Shown one piece after another: positions 1 through 8,397 of a DNA stretch of 33,487 nt. The notes beneath the pieces are model-generated. The model was not told where the DNA came from. It saw only the letters and a program-made list of their open reading frames with translations, and did no database searches. Source of the DNA: an uncultured Terriglobales bacterium (GTDB lineage: Bacteria; Acidobacteriota; Terriglobia; Terriglobales; Acidobacteriaceae); assembly GCA_955652395.1 (NCBI GenBank), contig CATPBJ010000163.1, forward strand, positions 1-33,487, given 5' to 3'. How positions within the stretch are numbered: the first letter of the stretch is position 1; each line of letters starts with the position of its first letter. The position numbers and the translations under genes are program-made.

Positions 1-34
1 ACCCTAGGCAAAACAGGGAAATAATGATTGGCAT
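1..34 (-). CDS. Start of an unidentified gene, cut by the left edge
   Basis: An ATG at 34-32 on the minus strand opens a frame reading MPIIISLFCLG to the window edge. It has a GGAG ribosome-binding site 6-7 nt upstream and lies just downstream of leader-element copy 1. Only eleven codons are visible, so no family can be named. The main support is the shared arrangement of element, about 34 nt and ATG-CC with the STAS gene at 1068. Confidence 0.3.
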   Translation of the reverse strand, partial: MPIIISLFCLG

Positions 35-66
35 GGTGTGCTCCGTTCTCGTCGATAGTTTCGCAG

Positions 67-190
67 GAGCACGAACGGTGCCATGAGATGGAAAAGCCGT
101 ATTTTCTGTTAGATCCGGGCGAGACAGAAAGACGAAAGGAGAAGTTTCGGCCAGGAACCGAGAAAATCCGCGCGACAGGAAATGCTGTAC
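67..190 (-). promoter_or_regulatory. Conserved leader element, copy 1
   Basis: This segment resembles positions 1103-1215. Both begin (plus strand) with GAGCACGAACSGTGCC, share a TATTTTSTGKWAGAT block and a GAAGTTTC block in the middle, and end with ACAGGAAATRCTGTAC. Read on the minus strand, the element ends 33 nt before an ATG at 34-32 that opens a frame running off the left edge (MPIIISLFCLG). A GGAG lies about 6 nt before that ATG. This position matches copy 2, which ends 35 nt before the STAS gene start. A 5' leader RNA or composite operator is the simplest reading; the function is unknown. Confidence 0.55.
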
Positions 191-250
191 CCTGTCCCAC
201 GACCCTCTGAATAGATTCGTTGAGTGAAAGCCGTCGAAGACGAGTGCTTT

Positions 251-676
251 TTATGGGGGGGATTCGTTAGCCGTGGTGATGGATCCTTCGTCGGCAAAGA
301 AAAACATCTCGTGGCGCAGTAACGCTTCGATCCCTTTCACAACTTCATTCCCGCTGCTCTTGGTCACCGCGCCGCTGTAGCCGGCCTCACGAGCCGCCCG
401 GGCGAGTTGGCTCGATACTTCTTGAACGCTGATCAGCAACATGGGCAGCTGCGGGTGCGCCTTCGCGATCTTAGGCGCGGCCTGCAGTCCGGTCATGACC
501 GGCATACCAAGGTCCATGACCACGACGTCGGGCTGAAGTTCCTCGACCCTCTCAATCGCCTCTACACCATTACTGGCGTCGCCGCATACCTCCCAATTCG
601 GCTGTTTGTCCAGCAATCTGCGCAAAAGTAAGCGAATAGTCGCATCGTCGTCGGCGATCAGGATTTTCGTTGGCAT
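251..676 (-). CDS. Receiver-only response regulator
   Basis: The protein has 141 residues and is a single CheY-like receiver domain with no output domain. The acidic pocket is visible as D9-D11 (ADDD). The phosphoacceptor is D55 (VVMDLGMP), with the conserved S83 (LLIS) and K106 (AVTKSS). About 20 polar residues follow the last helix. It should be phosphorylated by a histidine kinase encoded elsewhere and act by protein contact, because there is no DNA-binding or enzymatic domain. The start is fixed by a GAGGAGG site just upstream. The next gene upstream on the same strand encodes a STAS protein, so the pair may belong to one partner-switching or two-component circuit. That link is inference. 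Confidence 0.9.
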   Translation of the reverse strand: MPTKILIADDDATIRLLLRRLLDKQPNWEVCGDASNGVEAIERVEELQPDVVVMDLGMPVMTGLQAAPKIAKAHPQLPMLLISVQEVSSQLARAAREAGYSGAVTKSSGNEVVKGIEALLRHEMFFFADEGSITTANESPP

Positions 677-730
677 GCTCCTCCTCTCGGCCGGATATTC
701 GAGATGGTTGCCAAACTACGTTGGCACAAT

Positions 731-1068
731 TTACGCCTCCGGGAAATACAGCAAACTCCTGATTTGATAACCGACCCGCTCCAGAGTGACAATCTCAAAG
801 TCAACGTGGTTCAGCTTTTCTCGTACAGGCCTGGAGGATTGAATAGCTTGAATCGAATATTGTGGTCCTGAGCCCATCTCTGCAGAAGCACCAGCATACC
901 TATGCCTCCACCGCCTATTGCGTGCATTTCCGCAGGGTCCAAAACGACTACGCAGGCATCTGTCTGGGAGGTAACGGCGTCCCGCAACTTAAATGCAGCT
1001 ACGTACAAATCTGCCTCCACATTCTTTGCCATCTCACCCATTTTGTCGACATGTACGCTTGGCATCAT
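731..1068 (-). pseudogene. STAS-domain (anti-anti-sigma-like) protein, frameshifted
   Basis: The first frame gives 85 residues (stop at 811) with STAS features: VVVLDPAEMHAIGGGGIGMLVLL, then IRFKLFNP. After FNP the frame ends abruptly. The frame two bases on continues as SRPVREKLNHVDFEIVTL and so on to a TAA at 731-733, a natural STAS C-terminus. Restoring one base in CCTCC near 835 joins the two. A second ATG (1065) is as good a start as 1068, with CGGAGGA just before. The Gly-rich stretch lies where STAS proteins carry the phosphorylatable Ser; no Ser is present there, so phospho-switching may be absent. It is a recent pseudogene or a one-base sequencing error. Leader-element copy 2 precedes it. 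Confidence 0.65.
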
Positions 1069-1102
1069 TCCTCCGAAGTTAGTTGTTTGGTTGTTGCATT
1101 TA

Positions 1103-1215
1103 GAGCACGAACCGTGCCGTTCCTGTATTTTGTGGAAGATGAGGAATGGATGCCCGGTGATGAGTTCGAAGTTTCTGCAAGAGCGGGCAAATTCGCCCTA
1201 CAGGAAATACTGTAC
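1103..1215 (-). promoter_or_regulatory. Conserved leader element, copy 2
   Basis: Second copy of the element at 67-190, in the same orientation, ending 35 nt before the STAS start codon. On the transcribed (minus) strand, TACAG and CTGTA flank a 6-nt loop at the 5' end. The plus-strand segments TTCCTGTA (1120-1127) and TACAGGAA (1199-1206) are perfect complements that could close a stem over the whole element. GGGC/GCCC near 1185-1198 is a further local hairpin. Copy 1 keeps the block order, but its pairing is weaker. Confidence 0.55.
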
Positions 1216-1501
1216 TCAATTTTGGCGGCGAGCGGGCGTTTCGCTACTGCGCTCGGTTGCGAGTCCATCATGCGGTCGACTTTGCCTATTTCAATAAGGA
1301 CACAGCCCCTACGATTTCTCTTTTTTCGTCAATCGATTCCGATTCGCAGATCTCGAGACCGACTCCGGTTGTGTGAGTCTCAATCTCTAGCGCACCGGTC
1401 CGGTTGGATTTTTGGCTTGAGATAGAAACCAGCAGCCTGCAGCGAAAGCAAGGCTGCCCGACAAATGGGTGTTGGGAGAAGTGGAAGCTCCTCTGTCAGT
1501 C
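1216..1501. other. Intergenic stretch with hairpin at 1432-1457
   Basis: No convincing gene is seen. The only structure is a perfect 7-bp inverted repeat, GCAGCCT (1432-1438) and AGGCTGC (1451-1457), with a 12-nt loop. It lies 45 nt past the stop of the transporter gene and could be its terminator on the minus strand. The T-tract after it is poor (TGGTTTCT). Confidence 0.35.
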
Positions 1502-2815
1502 TCAGATTCGCCGCACCAGTCCCTTATCGGTCGCATTTGTATTGCGGACAAGCAACAGCACTACGATCATGCCCACGAAGGGGACCAGGCCCGCGACTAT
1601 CACGATGGGATCGAAGGCGTGAGTTGCCATTGTCCGGCGGGCGTCCGAGAAATAGCCAATGAGCTTGAACGCGATGATGGTTCCAATGCCCGCGCCGGTT
1701 CCGCTCAGCCCGCTGACGGACGCTACCGCATCGCTGTGAAAAAGATCGGACGGCAGCACGTTCGCCATGGTCGAGAAGGCCGCATAGGCGAAGGTAGCGA
1801 GCGCAAAGAGGAATGCAATTAAGTACAGATTCCTGGTGAAGACTGTGGGGACAAGCATGGTTACGCCGATACCGCCAAAAATGACCATGGATTTTCTCGC
1901 CGCTCCCAAGGACCATCCGCGCTTGACCAGGTAGCCCGACACTGCGCCGCCGAAGAAGTTCCCCAGATCAGCCGCGATGAAGGGCACCCACACCGCAATC
2001 AGGCCGGTCTTAAGCTCGATTCCTTTCGCCACCAGATAAATGGGGAACCAATCGGTGACAAAGAACCAGACCGGATCGGTGAAGCTCTTGGCAGCGATCG
2101 TTCCCCAGGTCTGGGGAAGCGTGAGGAGGTCGCGCCATGGAATTTGAGTCTTGGCTTGCGGCGACTGGCTTGCTTCAGGCCTATCTGCCGTGATAAGGCG
2201 GAGTTCGGCCTCGCTGATTCGCGGGTGCGCTTCCGGCGAGTAGTAAAGGCAGCGCCATGCGATCAGCCAGACGAATCCCAGCAGGCCGGGGATCATGAAG
2301 GCTGGACGCCAACCCCAGCGGAAGTAGATCCAGAGGACAATGAAAGGCGCAATCGCTCCACCGATCGAAGAGCCACTGTCGAAAATCGCCGTCGCCAGTG
2401 CCCGCTCGCGGTCCGGAAACCATTCAGAGACGGCCTTGGTCGCTGCGGGCCAATTGGCTGATTCCCCCGCCCCCAGCAGGAATCGAAATCCGGCGAAACT
2501 GTCGAGGCCGCTCGCCAGCGAAGTCAGCATTGAGACAACGGAATAACCAGCGACCGTGAGCGTCAGGCCGCGTCTGGTACCGATGCGATCCATCATCCGG
2601 CCAAAAACGCTTTGTCCAACCGAATACGCGACGCGGAAGGCGATCACGATGGTGGCGTAATCGCTGTTGGTCCAGTGGTAATCCAGTTTGAGATAGGGAG
2701 CTAGGAGCGACAGCGTCTGCCGGTCGATGTAGTTGATGACTGTCGAGGCAAACAGCAGCCCCGCAATCCACCAGCGCAAAGCGGAAATGGGGCGGGCCTT
2801 GATGGGACTTTGCAC
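1502..2815 (-). CDS. MFS transporter, hexuronate/anion:cation symporter type
   Basis: The protein has 437 residues and about 12 predicted membrane helices. It shows marks of the anion:cation symporter branch of the major facilitator superfamily (ExuT-like): NYIDRQTLSLL in helix 1, a GRMMDRIGTRRG loop between helices 2 and 3, and GAGESANWPAA followed by WFPDRERALATAIF. These resemble hexuronate and galactonate transporters. The likely role is proton-coupled uptake of a sugar acid across the inner membrane. It starts with GTG and has no strong ribosome-binding site. It lies 54 nt downstream of the deaminase-like gene, so the two probably form an operon. A uronate isomerase and GH28 pectinase at 23-26 kb fit a galacturonate substrate, but this is not proven. 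Confidence 0.8.
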   Translation of the reverse strand: MQSPIKARPISALRWWIAGLLFASTVINYIDRQTLSLLAPYLKLDYHWTNSDYATIVIAFRVAYSVGQSVFGRMMDRIGTRRGLTLTVAGYSVVSMLTSLASGLDSFAGFRFLLGAGESANWPAATKAVSEWFPDRERALATAIFDSGSSIGGAIAPFIVLWIYFRWGWRPAFMIPGLLGFVWLIAWRCLYYSPEAHPRISEAELRLITADRPEASQSPQAKTQIPWRDLLTLPQTWGTIAAKSFTDPVWFFVTDWFPIYLVAKGIELKTGLIAVWVPFIAADLGNFFGGAVSGYLVKRGWSLGAARKSMVIFGGIGVTMLVPTVFTRNLYLIAFLFALATFAYAAFSTMANVLPSDLFHSDAVASVSGLSGTGAGIGTIIAFKLIGYFSDARRTMATHAFDPIVIVAGLVPFVGMIVVLLLVRNTNATDKGLVRRI

Positions 2816-2869
2816 AGGTTTCGGCCTTAGCGGAAGAATCCCTTTCCGCGCTTATCGCTAGTTCAGCTT

Positions 2870-3622
2870 CTACGCGTAGGTTCGTAAAGACGAACTCAAC
2901 AGCGCAGAGGACTTTTCATCGAGATAAATTGTTGCGTTGGGATGTTTGCGCAGTATCGATGCCGGCGCCATGGGACTGATTTCTCCCTCAAAGCACGCTT
3001 TCACCGCCTGCGCCTTCCGAGTGTCCGGTACGACCGCAAGGATCTCCTTCGCCTTGAGAATCTGCTTCACCGACATCGAGAGCGCCTGCTTTGGTACCTG
3101 CGAGATATTGGCAAACCACGCCTCGCCCACTTGCTGGCGACGGCAGGCTTCGTCCAGGTTGACGATCAGGTAGGGCTCCTCGGTCTCAAAATCGGCCGGA
3201 GGATCATTGAAAGCGATATGGCCGTTCTCACCAATTCCGAGAAACTCAATATCTATGGGCGCAGATCTCAACGCCTGGCCAACGCGGCCGACGACCTCGG
3301 CGGGATCAGCATCGCCGTCGAGCAGGTGATACTTCTTGATTCCGGTCCTATGTACCAGCAGTTCCAGCAGCATCTTGCGGAAGCTGCCAGGGTGCGTGGC
3401 TGGCAACCCGATGTATTCATCAAGGTGAAACAACTCGACCCGGATCCAATCAATATCGGGCTCCCTGACCAGCGCGTCCAGAAACTCGGACTGCGACGCA
3501 GCCGTGGCGGCAACCACGCGACCTGTCCCATGATCGCGGATAGCGCGGCGAATCGCGGTGGCGGCCTGCGCGGCGGCCGCCTTGCCGAGCGCCTGCTTGT
3601 CCGGAAATACCTTGAGCACCAT
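2870..3622 (-). CDS. Glucosamine-6-phosphate deaminase/isomerase family protein
   Basis: The protein has 250 residues and is related to NagB, which converts glucosamine-6-phosphate to fructose-6-phosphate and ammonia. Visible motifs are HLDEYIGL (D68) and [13 protein letters not shown] (H135), followed by [11 protein letters not shown]. The Asp that precedes Gly-His in E. coli NagB (NDGH) is Asn133 here. The GGTP-like phosphate loop is replaced by [10 protein letters not shown]. It is therefore a divergent member and could act on another amino-sugar phosphate. An upstream ATG at 3700 is in frame, but 3622 has AGGGGAG about 8 nt before it and begins at the family's usual MVLKVFPD. It probably forms an operon with the transporter and is divergent from the glycosidase gene, with 132 nt between them. 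Confidence 0.82.
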   Translation of the reverse strand: MVLKVFPDKQALGKAAAAQAATAIRRAIRDHGTGRVVAATAASQSEFLDALVREPDIDWIRVELFHLDEYIGLPATHPGSFRKMLLELLVHRTGIKKYHLLDGDADPAEVVGRVGQALRSAPIDIEFLGIGENGHIAFNDPPADFETEEPYLIVNLDEACRRQQVGEAWFANISQVPKQALSMSVKQILKAKEILAVVPDTRKAQAVKACFEGEISPMAPASILRKHPNATIYLDEKSSALLSSSLRTYA

Positions 3623-3754
3623 GCCATGTCTCCCCTGCTCCCTGGCACTGCGGGCAGCCAAAGAAGTGTGGGGATTATACAAGACACAGAAAGTTGCCAA
3701 GCCGATGCTTGCCTCTTAGACTGTGGCGCAGTCAAATTCTGCTTGAGGGCAAGT

Positions 3755-5986
3755 ATGTCTTCAAAATTTCCGCTTGGGCGAGTGGCGCATTTCAGCTGCC
3801 ATGACGGCTCGCTGTTCGCGGCGCGTGTTGTTGGATGGGTTCTCGCAGTCTTCCTGCTGGCAGGAGCAGTATCTACGTTCGCGCCGGAAAGTCATGCACA
3901 AGAGGTCCGCGTGGATGCTACGCCCAACCATGTGACAAATTCATTTAGTCCTCTTTACGCGCTGGGTGCGACCGTAGACCGGGTGCCGAGCAACGCCACC
4001 GACACATTTTTCCGGCCGGACCAGCTCAATCAGGTTTTGTCGGCCGGCTGGGGTTCGGTCAGTTATCGGCAGAATACCGAGTTGTTCGTCCAAGCCTGGC
4101 ATTGGAACCCCAGGGGAAGCTGGAGCGACCCATCGGGCAGAGGCTATTTCACCGGAAGCGCAACGCCGACGGCGGAAATGATCCGGCACTCGTACGGCTA
4201 TTCGCTCCAGCACCGCGGCTTTACCCGAAACGGCGGAACGGAATTCGACGGCTTCTCACGCCTCGATGACGGCGATCTCACTACCTATTGGAAGAGCAAT
4301 CCCTATCTCACGCAGATGTTCACCGGGGAGGACGATTCGCTCCATCCTCAGTGGGTGGTGATCGACCTGGGTAAAAAACAAGACGTTGACGCCATCCGCG
4401 TTGTGTGGGCGGAGCCTTACGCGCGTGCCTACCAGGTGGAGTACTGGACCGGCGAGGACGCGATGGATGACCAGGGCAACGGCGAATGGAAGAAGTTTGC
4501 CTCGGGATCTGTGACTGACGGCAAAGGCGGCACAGCGACTCTGTCGCTGGGCTCCACGCCGGTGGGCACGAAGTTTGTACGCATCCTGATGACCGAGTCG
4601 TCGAATACCTGCGACACGCACAGCGCCAGCGATCGCCGCAACTGCCTCGGCTACGCCATTAAGGAGCTTTACCTGGGAACGCTGAACGGACAGAAGAACT
4701 TCAAAGATCTGCTTCACCACTCAGCAGACCAGCAACAGTCGCTCACCTATTGCTCGTCGGTAGATCCCTGGCATGAGCCCTCCGATTTGTATGTTGCACC
4801 CGACCGCATGGAGTCGGGAGATCAGCCCGGCTTCGACCTCTTCTACACCAGCGGCATTACGCGCGGACTACCTGCCGTGGTTGCCGTGGCGATGCTCTAC
4901 GCCACGCCGGAAGACTCTGCGGCGCAGATGACTTACTTGAAGAAGCGCGGCTATCCCGTCTGGCACGTCGAAATGGGCGAGGAACCCGACGGCCAGTACA
5001 TGCTTCCCGAAGATTACGGTGCTCTTTATCTGCAGTGGGCGACCGCGCTGCATCGCGTGGATCCAAATTTCAAGCTCGGGGGTCCCGTATTTCAGGGAGT
5101 GACCGAGGATATCAAAGTCTGGTCCGATGCAGGGGGCAAGAACTCCTGGTTTGGACGATTCCTCGACTACCTGAAAACCCACGGCCGGCTTGCGGATCTG
5201 GCGTTCATGTCCTTCGAACACTACCCCTATGACGGCTGCGAAACGCCCTGGAAGAACCTCTATCAGGAGCCGCAGTTGCTCACTCACATCATGCAAGTCT
5301 GGTGGGACGATGGGTTGCCCCCGGATGTCCCACTGCTGGATACCGAGACTAATGCTCACGGCGGTGAGGCGTCGGTGGAAATCTTCGGGGCGCTGTGGCT
5401 GGGCGACACCTTCGCCGCCTTTCTGACCGCAGGAGGCAAAGCCACTTTTTACTACCATGGCCTGTCGTACTCTCCGCCTCATCCGGCGTGCCCTAACAGT
5501 TGGGGAACCTACCACATGTTCATGGTGGACAAGAATTACGAGATCAAGTCCAGGACGTCGCAGTTCTTTGCCGCGCAGTTGCTCACGCAGGAGTGGGCGC
5601 AGCCCGTCGACGCCGAACATCGCACCTTTAAAGCGGCCAGCGACGTGAAGGATGCCGAAGGCCATGTGCTGGTGACGGCGTACGCTGTCCTTCGTCCCGA
5701 CGGCCAGTGGTCACTCCTGCTGATCAACAAGGACTATGACAATCCGCATCCGGTGCGAATTGTGTTCCACGGCGGCGAAGGCGACGCCAACTCAAACCGC
5801 TCTTTTGCGGGGCCGGTCAAGATGGTGATCTTCGGGAAGGCGCAATATCAGTGGCACCCGGCGAGGAAGCAAGGTTACGCTGATCCAGACGGACCAGCGG
5901 TGACGTCCAGCGTGGAGGGCGCCGCTGACACGCAATATGTGCTGCCAGCCGCCTCGATGACGATTCTGCGTGGCAGGATAAAGTGA
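3755..5986 (+). CDS. Secreted glycoside hydrolase (clan A-like barrel) with discoidin domain
   Basis: The protein has 743 residues and a signal peptide of about 48 (hydrophobic VVGWVLAVFLLAGAV, cleavage near SHAQ). Residues about 160-310 look like an F5/8-type C (discoidin) carbohydrate-binding module: FDGFSRLDDGDLTTYWKS, then QWVVIDLGKKQDVDAIRVVW. The rest resembles a clan GH-A barrel of the GH39/GH30 type. E410 in VEMGEEPDGQY is the candidate acid/base and E531 in LLDTETNAHGG the candidate nucleophile. The usual Asn before the acid/base is Glu409, which is odd. A beta-sandwich ends the protein. The frame stays open back to 2942, but that part is antisense to the deaminase gene. The substrate is unknown, and a divergent promoter with the deaminase/transporter operon is likely. 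Confidence 0.75.
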   Translation: MSSKFPLGRVAHFSCHDGSLFAARVVGWVLAVFLLAGAVSTFAPESHAQEVRVDATPNHVTNSFSPLYALGATVDRVPSNATDTFFRPDQLNQVLSAGWGSVSYRQNTELFVQAWHWNPRGSWSDPSGRGYFTGSATPTAEMIRHSYGYSLQHRGFTRNGGTEFDGFSRLDDGDLTTYWKSNPYLTQMFTGEDDSLHPQWVVIDLGKKQDVDAIRVVWAEPYARAYQVEYWTGEDAMDDQGNGEWKKFASGSVTDGKGGTATLSLGSTPVGTKFVRILMTESSNTCDTHSASDRRNCLGYAIKELYLGTLNGQKNFKDLLHHSADQQQSLTYCSSVDPWHEPSDLYVAPDRMESGDQPGFDLFYTSGITRGLPAVVAVAMLYATPEDSAAQMTYLKKRGYPVWHVEMGEEPDGQYMLPEDYGALYLQWATALHRVDPNFKLGGPVFQGVTEDIKVWSDAGGKNSWFGRFLDYLKTHGRLADLAFMSFEHYPYDGCETPWKNLYQEPQLLTHIMQVWWDDGLPPDVPLLDTETNAHGGEASVEIFGALWLGDTFAAFLTAGGKATFYYHGLSYSPPHPACPNSWGTYHMFMVDKNYEIKSRTSQFFAAQLLTQEWAQPVDAEHRTFKAASDVKDAEGHVLVTAYAVLRPDGQWSLLLINKDYDNPHPVRIVFHGGEGDANSNRSFAGPVKMVIFGKAQYQWHPARKQGYADPDGPAVTSSVEGAADTQYVLPAASMTILRGRIK

Positions 5987-6003
5987 ATTCTCGGCAGGAG
6001 CCT

Positions 6004-6602
6004 TCAGGATCCCGTGTCCGGAATCAATGCTTCAGCCAGACTGCCGCGGTCGATCCCTTTGATGGTCAACCAGATGGATCGAAATGCGGGCTGATCGCCC
6101 TAACGGGTTGATCTCTCGCCGAAAGGTCTATGCGCGTCTGAGGCGCGACCAATTGCACATCGATCCTCTGCTGATCCACTCCGTGAACATCGAAAAGATG
6201 CGCCTGCAGTTTGCCGGAAAAAAACGCCGAATGAACCGGAAAGCACGAGCGAATTGGAGGAAGCTGTGACAGTAAGGGGTGACAGGATCACATTGGCACT
6301 GGTGACGCCACGCAACGCGCTATCCGCGCGCGTCGGCACCCGTTTGTATCCATTCCGTGGTTCTCACCCGCTTGCAGATCGATCATCGGACTGTTGATCT
6401 CAGCTTCCATGTAGAACGGTGTGCTTTTGACGTCAGTCGAGTGCGCCGCAAATTTCATTCCACGCTGTGATGAAGAACTCTGCTCAGAAACCATTCGATG
6501 GTCGGTGCAATCCGTCACCCAGTACGACACCTCCGATGCGCGCATGGTGCCGCGCTGGGGTTGAGAGAGAATGGCATGCCCGTCCATATGCCCAGCTTGG
6601 AG
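6004..6602 (-). pseudogene. Decayed unidentified protein gene, at least two frameshifts
   Basis: Three minus-strand frames join into one protein-like reading. 6602-6300 gives SEVSYWVTDCTDHRMVSEQ and later DAEIN-type sequence (EAEINSPMIDLQAGEN). 6339-6230 gives PTRADSALRGVTSANVI and LVLSGSFGVFF, and then, shifted, GKLQAHLFDVHGVDQQRIDV. The last piece, WLTIKGIDRGSLAEALIP, ends at a TGA at 6006-6004. The composition looks like coding sequence and the pieces are collinear, so this is one gene broken by indels. I do not recognise the family. It ends 17 nt from the convergent glycosidase stop. Confidence 0.5.
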
Positions 6603-6723
6603 AAAGCGAGAAATCAGAACGTATGCTTGCAGAATTCAGAAGACTCCACCGGCAGGAAAACGACCCCCAAGCGGCGGATCAAGCGGTGGACGACGACGCC
6701 AGGAAGGGGCGTGTTCTGAAGAA

Positions 6724-6843
6724 CTAATTTCCGTCCGGACGATGCACCGTATAGGTCGTAACCAGCACATTGCCTTCGCGGTCCTGGATGTCGGCCGACG
6801 ACTTGAACGAGGAATGTACGCCGGAACGTACGGAAATCACCAT
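6724..6843 (-). pseudogene. Fragment related to the C-terminal part of the neighbouring glycosidase
   Basis: A 39-codon frame contains FKSSADIQDREGNVLVTTY and then VHRPDGN before a stop. It aligns with FKAASDVKDAEGHVLVTAY and VLRPDGQ in the glycosidase at 3755-5986, with 16 of 27 residues identical by eye. It is therefore a stub of a paralogous glycosidase gene on the opposite strand, with no trace of the barrel upstream. No intact partner frame follows the stop. Confidence 0.6.
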
Positions 6844-6959
6844 TCCACTTCCCTGGGGCGAATTTTAGCATTCGCGCTCAGCCAGGCAGCGAAAACGAAC
6901 GTCATCGTGTTCTAATACCTGTTCTGCTGACCCATGCCTTGCCTGGCCGGAGGACTTTC

Positions 6960-7928
6960 GTGAAAACGCTGTCTATATTTCTTGCAGTCATTTGTGTGCT
7001 GTGCGTTATTGCAGTCCCGGTCAGTTCAAAGGCAGCGGCCCAGCCCACGCGCGCGGTCGCAATCACAATTGACGACTTGCCTGCCGGCTCGGCCAACTCG
7101 ATGTCGGCTGCGACCATCACTGAAATGACTGCGAAGTTGCTGAACACGCTCCGCGACCAGAAGGTGCCGGTGGTCGGGTTCGTCAACGAAAAGAAGCTCT
7201 ACAAATTCGGCGAGGTCGACGAACGGATCAAAGCCCTCCGCATGTGGCTCGACTACGGTTTTGAACTCGGCAATCACACTTTCAGCCACTCCTCGCTGAA
7301 CCAGGTGGGGTTGCAAGCGTGGGAAGACGATATCGTGCAAGGTGAGAGCGTGACCCGGCTGCTGCTTGCCGAACACAATATGAAGCTCAGATACTTCCGC
7401 CATCCCTTCCTGGACACCGGTCGTGACCTTCAAACCCGCCGCCAGGCTGAAGCATTTCTCGTGGCCCGTGGCTACCGCATCGCTCCCGTCACCCTTGACG
7501 CCTGGGACTGGATGTACGCCGGTGTCTACGAAGATGCCAGGAAGCGCGGCGACACCGCCCTGCAGGACGAACTCACGCACAGCTACCTTTCCTACAGCGA
7601 CCAGGTATTTGCCTACTCCGAGCAGCTTTCCAAACAAACCATCGGCTACGAGCCGAAACAAATTCTGCTGCTGCACGGCAATCAACTCGAGGCCGACCAC
7701 ATCGGTGAACTGCTCGAGGTGATGCGCAAACGAGGGTATCACTTCATTACGCTGGCAGACGCCCTGAGCGATCAGGCATACAGCCTGCCCGATACGTTTG
7801 TCGGCGAGGAGGGCACAGGCTGGCTCGATCACTGGGCGATCACGCTGGGTAAGCCTCCGCAAGGAGCCCCCGTGTTTCCGCAATGGGTCATTGACCGGTC
7901 GAAGGCTCTGCACCAACCACAGCCCTAG
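6960..7928 (+). CDS. Secreted polysaccharide deacetylase (NodB homology domain)
   Basis: The protein has 322 residues and a signal peptide of about 28 (TLSIFLAVICVLCVIAVPV). The NodB motifs are clear: ITIDDLP (D38, D39), ELGNHTFSHSS (H106 and H110, the metal ligands), LRYFRHPFLDTG (R147, P149), D180 in TLDAW, and the late ILLLHGN. It should be a metal-dependent periplasmic or exported de-N- or O-acetylase acting on a polysaccharide or peptidoglycan. Subfamily members with the TIDDLP motif are common, and their substrate is usually unknown. The start is GTG, with GGAGG at 6949-6953. An in-frame TTG at 6939 lacks a ribosome-binding site. It stands alone between decayed regions. Confidence 0.88.
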   Translation: MKTLSIFLAVICVLCVIAVPVSSKAAAQPTRAVAITIDDLPAGSANSMSAATITEMTAKLLNTLRDQKVPVVGFVNEKKLYKFGEVDERIKALRMWLDYGFELGNHTFSHSSLNQVGLQAWEDDIVQGESVTRLLLAEHNMKLRYFRHPFLDTGRDLQTRRQAEAFLVARGYRIAPVTLDAWDWMYAGVYEDARKRGDTALQDELTHSYLSYSDQVFAYSEQLSKQTIGYEPKQILLLHGNQLEADHIGELLEVMRKRGYHFITLADALSDQAYSLPDTFVGEEGTGWLDHWAITLGKPPQGAPVFPQWVIDRSKALHQPQP

Positions 7929-8397
7929 ACCTTCCGGCAAGACGTGGCTAAGAAACGCACCCTGCGATGCCGTTCTTGCCGATCAGTTCGGCAGTCTTGT
8001 GCAGCGCTATTAGGGATTGGGACATGCTTCGCTAGATGCCGACAATCGCGATGTCGGGCTCAATGGGCAGACACCTTGCAGAGGTCTTTGGGCGTCGGTT
8101 GCACAAAACCGAAATCTTGCCCGCTGCAACTCACAGAAGCTGCAGCCACGAGGATCGTAATCCAGGTTACACAAATCTGTTCAAGCCTCTCTTGTGGCTC
8201 ATTGAGACCGTAAGATGCCACCGACAACTACAGGGCTGTATGACTCAATATTTGGCATTGGCTCAATTGATTTCGGCATACAGCATCGGCTTGGTAAGAA
8301 TGGTTCGGCTGGTCCAGACTGCACAGTTCGCCGCCAGATATTTGTGTGTGATAAACGGCAAAACCAGGGGGAAAGGCAAGGAAAGGATAGTGCATTC
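7929..8397. other. Intergenic stretch without a convincing gene
   Basis: Short open frames exist but none has a credible start and family signal. A 6-bp inverted repeat, CCGACA (8039-8044) and TGTCGG (8052-8057), lies about 110 nt past the deacetylase stop and has no T-tract. The stretch runs into the Crp/Fnr relic, so it may hold more of that gene in unrecognisable form. Confidence 0.4.

Noticed and set aside
1200..1215. ACAGGAAATACTGT as a LexA (SOS) box
   Set aside because: The half-sites are in the wrong order (ACAG before CTGT), and a spacer of 6 does not fit CTGT-N8-ACAG.
2942..3754. In-frame upstream extension of the glycosidase ORF (271 codons)
   Set aside because: It is antisense to the deaminase gene, and the true start at 3755 begins a proper signal peptide.
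4868..5665. 265-codon minus-strand frame
   Set aside because: It is a shadow of the glycosidase gene, with no ribosome-binding site or domain.
7026..7940. 304-codon minus-strand frame
   Set aside because: It is antisense to the polysaccharide deacetylase, whose catalytic motifs are all present; no start signal supports the antisense frame.
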